Below are positions 57,527 through 64,000 of a stretch of 64,000 nucleotides of DNA, in pieces. How positions within the stretch are numbered: position 1 is the stretch's first letter; every line of letters begins with the position of its first letter. The notes beneath the pieces were generated by a model. It was given only the letters and a program-made list of their open reading frames with translations, did no database searches and was not told the origin of the DNA. The position numbers and the translations under genes were made by a program. Source of the DNA: Garcia nutans. Taxonomy: Eukaryota; Streptophyta; Magnoliopsida; Malpighiales; Euphorbiaceae. The stretch lies in NCBI GenBank assembly GCA_947685225.1, contig CANTUV010000035.1:131501-195500 (forward strand), written 5' to 3'.

Positions 57527-58980
57527 AATATAATAGAAAAGGAAGGTCACCCCAAAGTTAAATACACATAAATGAACCGGATAATGAATTTAAAAGTTGA
57601 AGGCTTGAAGGTAGTGGACTATCATTTACTCCACCAAATATAAGGATCAATACCATTATTTGGTTTAACTTAAATAGAATAATAATAATGCATCTATATA
57701 TGGTGACACTGACACGTAAACAATTTCTTAAGCAAATTACAGATTGCCTAATAGACAAAAGCCACAGATCAACTTCACCAAGCAAAGAAACTACGAGAAT
57801 ATAGCAAATTACTAGCTAAGATGTTTCCAGATTGCACATTTAATTATTCTATTATGTTGGTTTAACCAGTCAAATGAGAGTAAAAGATGTCCAAATTATT
57901 AAACAAGTGAGAGAGTAAAAATATTTTTAAAAATTTTGAGTTATGTGCACAAAGTGGATGTTAGTGGGGAGAGGCGGTAAGTGCATGCAGCTGGTTTCCA
58001 TTTCATTAAGTACAAATTCGATTAAGTGGAGCAAATTTGATTGGCAAATAAAAAAACTTGTCTGAGAGCCAAATTCCACGTATACAAGCTTCTTATTTAT
58101 TTATTTATTTATATATTTATGTATGTATATTTTTTTTAGTGCTGTGGACGCGTCCAGGCATTATGTGGTTGAGACCACTTCGACCCACACTTGCCGCTTC
58201 TTACTTCTCAGACAATTCTATAAACTATATACCGCACTGAGTTCATTTCCATTATGTATATTACGGTCGCTTTTGGCAAATTTTTTTATTAATTATCAAT
58301 ATATATTATGATGCTATGGGTTAACGTAAGAAATTTCAATGTGAGATGCATATGAATGTCAAATAATCTACGCACGCCAACAATCCAAAACTTGAAAAAC
58401 ATACCTTATATGTCACATTAAAATTACTGGAAGAAAAAAAAATCCTAGTCCGGTCAATATGGATAAGAGTAAGAACCACTAGATAAATGAAAAAAAAAAA
58501 GATTTCAATATGAAGATTATATGGATTTTGAATTCTCCAAAGGTTCATGACATCATATAGAGAAATATGATAGTTTTTTTTATTTTATTTTATTTTTGAT
58601 TTGTTTATGCAAGCTTGCTTCGTGATTCACGAACAATTGTTTGTGGTTTACGATCCTTCCACTGCATTGATAATTGACTAGTGCCACTTCATGGAGGGCC
58701 ACAAGTCTAGTAGACCATTATGTAAAATTTTAACTTGCTACAATTTACAAAACGAAACAAACATAAATGAAAAGGCAAATGAAAATTGGAAAGAGAGACC
58801 AACTGCATTGATGCACTTTTTTAGGCCTGTTTCATATGTACAAATTCTTTTTTTTTCGGCAGATAATAACTCATAAGAAAACATTTACGAAGTTAAAAAT
58901 TTTCATTGAACATCGAATATAGTTGCCACTCTTTCCAAAGTTAATGCCATCTTTGCCAACATTAGTGTCACATTCTTAAA
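57527..58980. other. Intergenic upstream of the peroxidase and downstream of the PHD gene
   Basis: Probable peroxidase promoter in the first several hundred bases (a TATATA-type motif lies near 57690). T-rich low complexity around 58090-58140 and 58570-58600. No gene seen. Confidence 0.4.
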
Positions 58981-59221
58981 CTACCCACTGGATTTGATCA
59001 CTTGACTGGAGACTCGACAGCCCTTGCAAACAAACTTGGCAGGCACAGAATCAGAGTCAGGAATACCAGAACACCTAGTGTGCTGCCACAACCCACAAAC
59101 ATCACAAGCTAACATTCTCTCACCATCGTCATCTTTAGCACCACAACCGCAATCCACAGTCCACTGTCCACCTCTCAATTCCTCTCTCCATTCTATGAAA
59201 GGGGGAGAAAACCTGATTCCT
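58981..59221 (-). CDS. PHD-finger protein, last exon (MMD1/MS1-like family)
   Basis: Exon opens after a TTATGTTTTAG acceptor with a codon in phase 2 and encodes SPPFIEWREELRGGQWT, then a C4HC3 PHD finger (DCGCGAKDDDGERMLACD, CGLWQHTRCSGI, AKFVCKGC), ending VIKSSG and TAG at 58983-58981. PHD fingers bind histone H3 tails. The GERMxxCDxCxxWxHTRC form is typical of plant meiosis and anther regulators of the MMD1/MS1 group and the related At1g33420-type proteins. Upstream exons must lie beyond the Copia element that begins 69 bp away, so the element probably sits in the last intron or has truncated the gene. Confidence 0.75.
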
Positions 59222-59290
59222 CTAAAACATAAAATATGCATAGATAACTAGATTATTCAAATTAAATTACAAAGGGCTGAATTGCATACC

Positions 59291-59685
59291 TGACATCATC
59301 GTATGTTGAAGCTGAAGACGATTTTGGAGTTTATCGCCTTCCAAGGGATACACACTTTAAGTTTAGTGGAAGCACTACTGAATGAACGTAATGTTATCTC
59401 AAAAAATTATTATGTTCCCCTGGAGACCACGACCCCTTATTTATAACTGATGATGATGATTTCTATTTTGGTCCTTCAACAAAACAGAAATTCTTATCGG
59501 TCTCTAGACTTATAATCCTATTACGAGTAGGACACCTCAATAGTCAACAATCCTAATTTGATCAAAACTTTAATTGACTATTTTAATTTGACTGCAATAC
59601 ATAAATTTAAATATTTAAATATATTTAGCCCATACTTATGATTAATTAGAGGATTAATTTTATCAATATAAAATTAATTCTAACA
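59291..59685 (-). repeat. 3' LTR of the right-hand Copia element
   Basis: 395 bp. Minus strand begins TGTTAGAATTAATTTTATAT and ends ...CATACGATGATGTCA. A TATA-like TTATAAATAAGGGG lies at 59446-59433. The left flank ATACC (59286-59290) should be the target duplication, to be checked against the unseen 5' end. Confidence 0.8.
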
Positions 59686-60104
59686 ATCTCCCACTTGGAC
59701 TAACATATATTAAATATAAATGTATATGCCTTAATGAGCTCATAAAAGCAGTCATACTAAAGGTGCCTCAAACAATCTCGTCCATTGATTATATCGATAA
59801 AGGACTGAAGGGTCAGTCGCCACATTCATCATGACTCAAACTACCATCAATCACATTACCAATACTCTCAAATGACATAGATCAATAATAGGAGTGTAGC
59901 ATGGAAACTACATATAATGTGATATAATCATGCCTGTTTCCAACTGGTCATACTTTAGTGAGATCAATCAATAATAATACAGAGTGTAACAAAATAAATA
60001 CTTTATTTTCTACAGAAACTGAGTATTAATAACATAATATATCCATTACAAAATAGAGTATACACAAATATAATATAACCATAATGAACAAACTCCCACT
60101 GAAA

Positions 60105-63100
60105 CTAAATAGTCTCAAATAATGTGACACCCATATGAGCAGTGTGCCCATAAAAAACTTTCGGTATCACAGCCTTAGTGAGCGGATCCGCAATCATGGA
60201 GTTCATTCCAATATGCTCTATGGATATCTGTTCACTCTGTACTCTCTCCCTCACAGCCAGAAACTTTATCCCAATGTGTCTCGATCGAGAAGAGCTTCTG
60301 TTGTTGTTGGAGAATAAAACCGCTGAGTTATTATCACAGTATAACTTTAATGGCCTTTCAATGCCATTCACAATGCGCAGCCCTGTGACAAAGTTCCTCA
60401 GCCAGATTGCCTGATTGGATGTCTCATAACTTGCTACAAATTCTGCTTCCATGGTGGAGGTAGCTACTAGAGTTTGTTTCACACTCTTCCAAGAAATAGC
60501 ACCGCCAGCCAAGAGATATATGTAGCCTGATGTGGATTTCTGACTGTCTTGGCATCCCGCGAAATCAGAATCAGTATACCCAATGATCTCAAGCTGATTT
60601 GATCGCCTGTATGTGAGCATATGTCCCTTAGTTCTCTGAAGATACCTCAAGACTCTTTTGGCTGCTTTCCAATTATTCATTCCTGGATTGCTGAGATATC
60701 GCCCTAACATTCCAACTATGAATGAAATATCTGGACGAGTGCAAACTTGAGCATACATCAGACTCCCAACTGCTGACGCATAAGGAATCTTCTGTATCTC
60801 CTGAATCTCAAGTTCACCCTTTGGACACTGATCAAGACTGAATTTATCTCCTTTAGCAACTGGGGTATCAATTGATCTACTGTTGTGCATACTAAATCTC
60901 TTAAGCACTTTCTCAATATAGCCATTTTGTGATAATCCAAGAATACCTTGAGTACGGTCTCGATGTATTTGAATCCCTAATACAAAAGAAGCTTCACCTA
61001 AATCTTTCATCTCAAAGTATTTTGAGAGAAAAACTTTGGTCTCGTGCAGCAAGTCCTTACAGTTAGTAGCAAGCAATATGTCATCCACATATAAGACCAA
61101 AAAGATAAACCTACTCCCACTGAACTTGTGATACACACAATCTTCCACAGCATTTTTCTCAAAACCGAAAGAGACAACTACTTCATGAAACTTGAAGTAC
61201 CACTGACGAGAAGCTTGCTTGAGTCCATAAATGGATTTCTTTAATCTACATACCAGTCGTTTTGGGTTTCCAGACACAAAGTTTTCTGGCTGCACCATAT
61301 AGATGGTTTCATCAATGTCTCAATTGAGAAACGCAGTCTTCACATCCATTTGATGTAACTCAAGATCAAAATGTGCAACTAGAGCCATGATTGTCCTAAA
61401 AGAGTCCTTCGATGAAACTGGAGAGAAGGTCTCTTTATAGTCAATCCCTTCCTTCTGAGTGAAGCCCTTAGCTACAAGACGTGTCTTATATCTTTCCACA
61501 TTACCTTTAGAATTCCTCTTAGTTTTAAATATCCATTTGCAACCAATGGGTTTCTTTCCTTCAGGTAATGGAACAAGATCCCAAACTTGATTGTCTTGCA
61601 TTGACTTAAATTCTTCACCCATTGCCTCAATCCACTTCTAAGAGTTGGAATCCTGCATGGCATGATGAAAGCTGATAGGATCATCTTCCACCATGTCTAC
61701 AGTGTCCTCATGTTCCTGAAGATATACTACATAGTCATCCGGAATAGCATTTCTTCTCTCTCTAGTGGACCTTCTTAAAGGCACAGGTTCTGGCTCAAAT
61801 TCTTGAGGTTGTTGAGCTTGTACTTGAGGAAGAACAACTTCTTCATCCTGATGGGGAAGTTGATCAACATTGTCTTGTATTGGATCCGGAATTGCTTCTG
61901 GGATATTAACATTTCTAGGAACCTGAACAGTTCCAGGAGCAAAGATAGGAATGGACACTGAGTGTTCTTGACTCGATCCCTTCGCAAAGACAATGTTTCT
62001 AACCTTATTTCTCCCCCCAAACTCAACATCCTCAAAGAATGTTGCAATTCCCGTCTCAAAAAAAGATCTGGAAGTAGGATTATAAAACTTAAAACCCCGA
62101 GATCGCTCAGAATAACCAACAAAGTAGCTACTAACAGTTTTGGACTTCAATTTTGTCTCATTAGGCCTATAAGGCCTAGCCTCAGCAGGACATCCCCAAA
62201 CATGAAGGTGCTTTATACTGGGCTTGCGTCCAGTCCAAAGCTCATAAGGTGTTTTTGTAGGTGCTTTAGTTGGTACTCTGTTAAGAAGATAGACTGCTGT
62301 CTTTAATGCTTCTCCCCACAGAGACTCAGGTAAAGAAGAATGACTAATCATACTTCTAACCATATCCATAAGAGTCCTGTTACGTCTCTCAGATACACCA
62401 TTCATGCTGGGTGTACCAGACATTGTGTATTGAGGGACTATACCACAGTCCTGCAGGAAAATAGCAAATGGTCCTGGACGTTGTTCACCTAAACCGTCAT
62501 ATCTACCATAGTACTCACCTCCACGATCAGATCTAACAGATTTAATCTTCTTTCTGAGTTGATTTTCAACTTCGGCCTTATAAGATTTGAAAACGTTCAG
62601 AGACTCAGATTTCTCATGAATGAGATATAGGTACCTATAACGTGAGTAATCGTCTATGAATGATATAAAGTATATTTGACCATTACTAGTTGCTGTAGGG
62701 AATGGGCCACAGATGTCCGTATGTATCAACTCTAAGACGTTTGATGACCTATTGGCACTTAATCTCTTTTGTTTAGTCTGTTTACCTTTAATACACTCAA
62801 CACAGGAGTCCAAATATATGAAATCAAGTGTATTTATGATACCATCTGACACAAGACGCTCTATTCTAGATTTGGATATGTGACCCAAACGTCTGTGCCA
62901 TAGAGCAGCTGAGTTATCCATATTCAACTTCATTTTGGTACCTATAGTACTAACTTGCATGGTCTCATTATAAGAGGCATCGATATCTAACATATATAGA
63001 TTATGAAGTGCATACAAGAAACCAGTACTTAAAATTTTTGAATCCATAGATAAAGTAACTTTATTATTTCCAAATGAACAAGTAAAACCAGATTTGTCCA

Positions 63101-63460
63101 AATAGGAAACAGAAATTAAATTCCACCTAAAAGACGGAATAACAAAAGTATCTACTAGATCCAAAAAAATTTCAGTTCTTAAACGCAATCTAAAATGTCA
63201 TATCGCCTCTACTTTTACCGGTTCGCCAGTTCCCATATAAACGTATCTTTCACCGTCAGTTGGCTTTCGGTAATTTAGGCAACCCTGCATTGAAACACTT
63301 ATGTGACTAGTAGCACCAGAATCTATCCACCAAGTGTTTATAGGTACCGAAGTTAAATTAACTTCAGAACAGACTAAAACCAAATATTTTCCCTTATCAG
63401 CAGTCTTATTATCAATATTTTCATTCATAGGGACAAAGTTGGAATTATACGGCATGCTAG
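60105..63460 (-). pseudogene. Copia pol polyprotein with three in-frame stops
   Basis: One continuous reading frame apart from stops at 63200-63198 (TGA), 61640-61638 (TAG) and 61322-61320 (TGA). Order from the N-terminus: protease WWIDSGATSHIS, integrase zinc region (LWHRRLGHISKSRIE, CVECIKGKQTK), catalytic core (IHTDICGPFP, SVRSDRGGEYYG, MNGVSERRNRTLMD), chromatin-proximal tail with LRRSTRERR, reverse transcriptase (WIFKTKRNSKGNVERYK, LYVDDILLATN), RNase H (TDSDFAGCQDSQKSTSGY, TSTMEAEFVA, LYCDNNSAV), ending HMGVTLFETI. All catalytic aspartates visible. A T-rich acceptor (CTGAATTCAG, exon start 63460) precedes the region, so pol may be expressed by splicing. The stops make this copy non-functional unless they are read through. 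Confidence 0.9.
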
Positions 63461-64000
63461 CTGAATTCAGAGAAAATAAATAATAAATAAATGACATAAG
63501 CTCACAATCCACAAAAAAATTGAAACAAATCACAGAAGTAGAGTTTAAATATTGGAAACAAGATACCGGACACAACATTAATATTCTCATCTTTGGACAT
63601 AAAATATTAACTGTAATTGGTATCTCAACGCAGTAATCAAATACTGACAATTCAGTCCTGTCAAATAATAAATCTTCCTTTGGGCCGATTTATTATCCAC
63701 ATGGATGAACACATAATAATTATCACATATTTATTACCGCAATGTATTCTCAATTTAGCCAGATAGTAACCTTCCTTTGGGCCGGTATACTACCCGCAAT
63801 GAATTTTAATACACCTGTCTACTATCCCAAATAAATTAATTTACACAATAGAGGTCACTTTGGTAACTTTTTGCTTCAATTAATTTATTATTAAAAAATA
63901 TTAGACACAATCAGGATTAAAATACCAAAATTTAAACTCAATTTAATAAATTCTCAAATAAATTTTAATATTGTAATAAATATAAAATTAAACTTTAATT
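63461..64000 (-). other. Noncoding spacer upstream of Copia pol, with paired hairpins
   Basis: AT-rich, no gag-like frame. Contains two copies of CTTCCTTTGGGCCG (63674-63687 and 63771-63784, plus-strand reading), each in the loop of a hairpin with a different stem. First stem ATAATAAATC / GATTTATTAT (10 perfect pairs); second TAGTA-ACC / GGT-A-TACTA with one bulge. Probably an intron or regulatory leader between gag and pol. Confidence 0.6.

Larger units (their letters stand above)
59291..64000 (-). mobile_element. Copia LTR retrotransposon, 3' part, nearly intact coding
   Basis: Minus-strand element running off the right edge: 3' LTR 59291-59685 (TG...CA), polypurine tract on the minus strand just before it (CCAAGTGGGAGAT, 59698-59686), pol with protease, integrase, reverse transcriptase and RNase H (63460-60105), and a noncoding spacer upstream of pol. 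The gag gene and 5' LTR are beyond the window. Long open frames with only three in-frame stop codons indicate a rather young element. Confidence 0.9.

Noticed and set aside
60135..60414. Plus-strand ORFs in the right-hand Copia element
   Set aside because: Antisense to the conserved RNase H region of pol.

Overview
The window looks like nuclear DNA of a flowering plant, most likely a eudicot. It is AT-rich, genes are split by GT-AG introns, the host genes belong to plant families (HDC1/Rxt3, ZF-HD homeobox, class III peroxidase, LigB-type DODA, BPS1-like), and the repeats are plant Copia, RTE and L1 retroelements and MITEs. No bacterial features, CRISPR arrays, rRNA or tRNA genes were recognised. 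The species cannot be named from the sequence.

Layout. 1-3570: minus-strand LTR retrotransposon whose right-hand LTR lies in an intron of a plus-strand CNOT11 gene, whose last two coding exons follow (3801-4973). 5.7-7.4 kb: gag scrap, a tandem duplication and a broken BPS1-like gene. 7.9-10.9 kb: a PIF/Harbinger-derived locus with a Myb/SANT-like C-terminal ORF followed by a HARBI1-like nuclease that carries a one-base frameshift. 11.46-21.3 kb, minus strand: complete HDC1 gene (Rxt3 family, histone deacetylase complex), 11 coding exons including an 8-nt microexon. 21.8-30.1 kb: a SETD6-like lysine methyltransferase gene killed by a nested LTR-retrotransposon insertion, a frameshift and a nonsense codon; a 5'-truncated RTE LINE sits just upstream with clear target-site duplications. 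34.1-38.4 kb: a DODA-like extradiol dioxygenase pseudogene split by about 3 kb of AT-rich inverted-repeat DNA. 42.4-43.2 kb: intact single-exon ZF-HD homeodomain gene. 45.7-48.2 kb: SFT2 vesicle-transport gene on the minus strand with two frameshifts. 48.6-53.0 kb: decayed L1 LINE ending in a (TAA)n tail. 56.1-57.4 kb: intact class III peroxidase (PER47-like). 59.0-59.2 kb: last exon of a PHD-finger gene, then a nearly full-length minus-strand Copia element running off the right edge.

Intact genes (HDC1, ZF-HD, peroxidase, and as far as visible CNOT11 and the PHD exon) alternate with broken ones (BPS1-like, HARBI1-like, SETD6-like, DODA, SFT2). The neighbours do not form a pathway; this is ordinary mixed plant gene order heavily reworked by transposons. 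Some single- or two-base indels could be sequencing errors, but the LTR insertion, the nested deletions and several nonsense codons cannot be.

Most interesting: (i) two hairpins with an identical 12-nt loop but different stems in the spacer upstream of pol in the right-hand Copia element; (ii) the HDC1 8-nt microexon, required by reading frame; (iii) the nested insertion and deletion history inside the SETD6-like exon, with MITE empty sites preserved within the same window.
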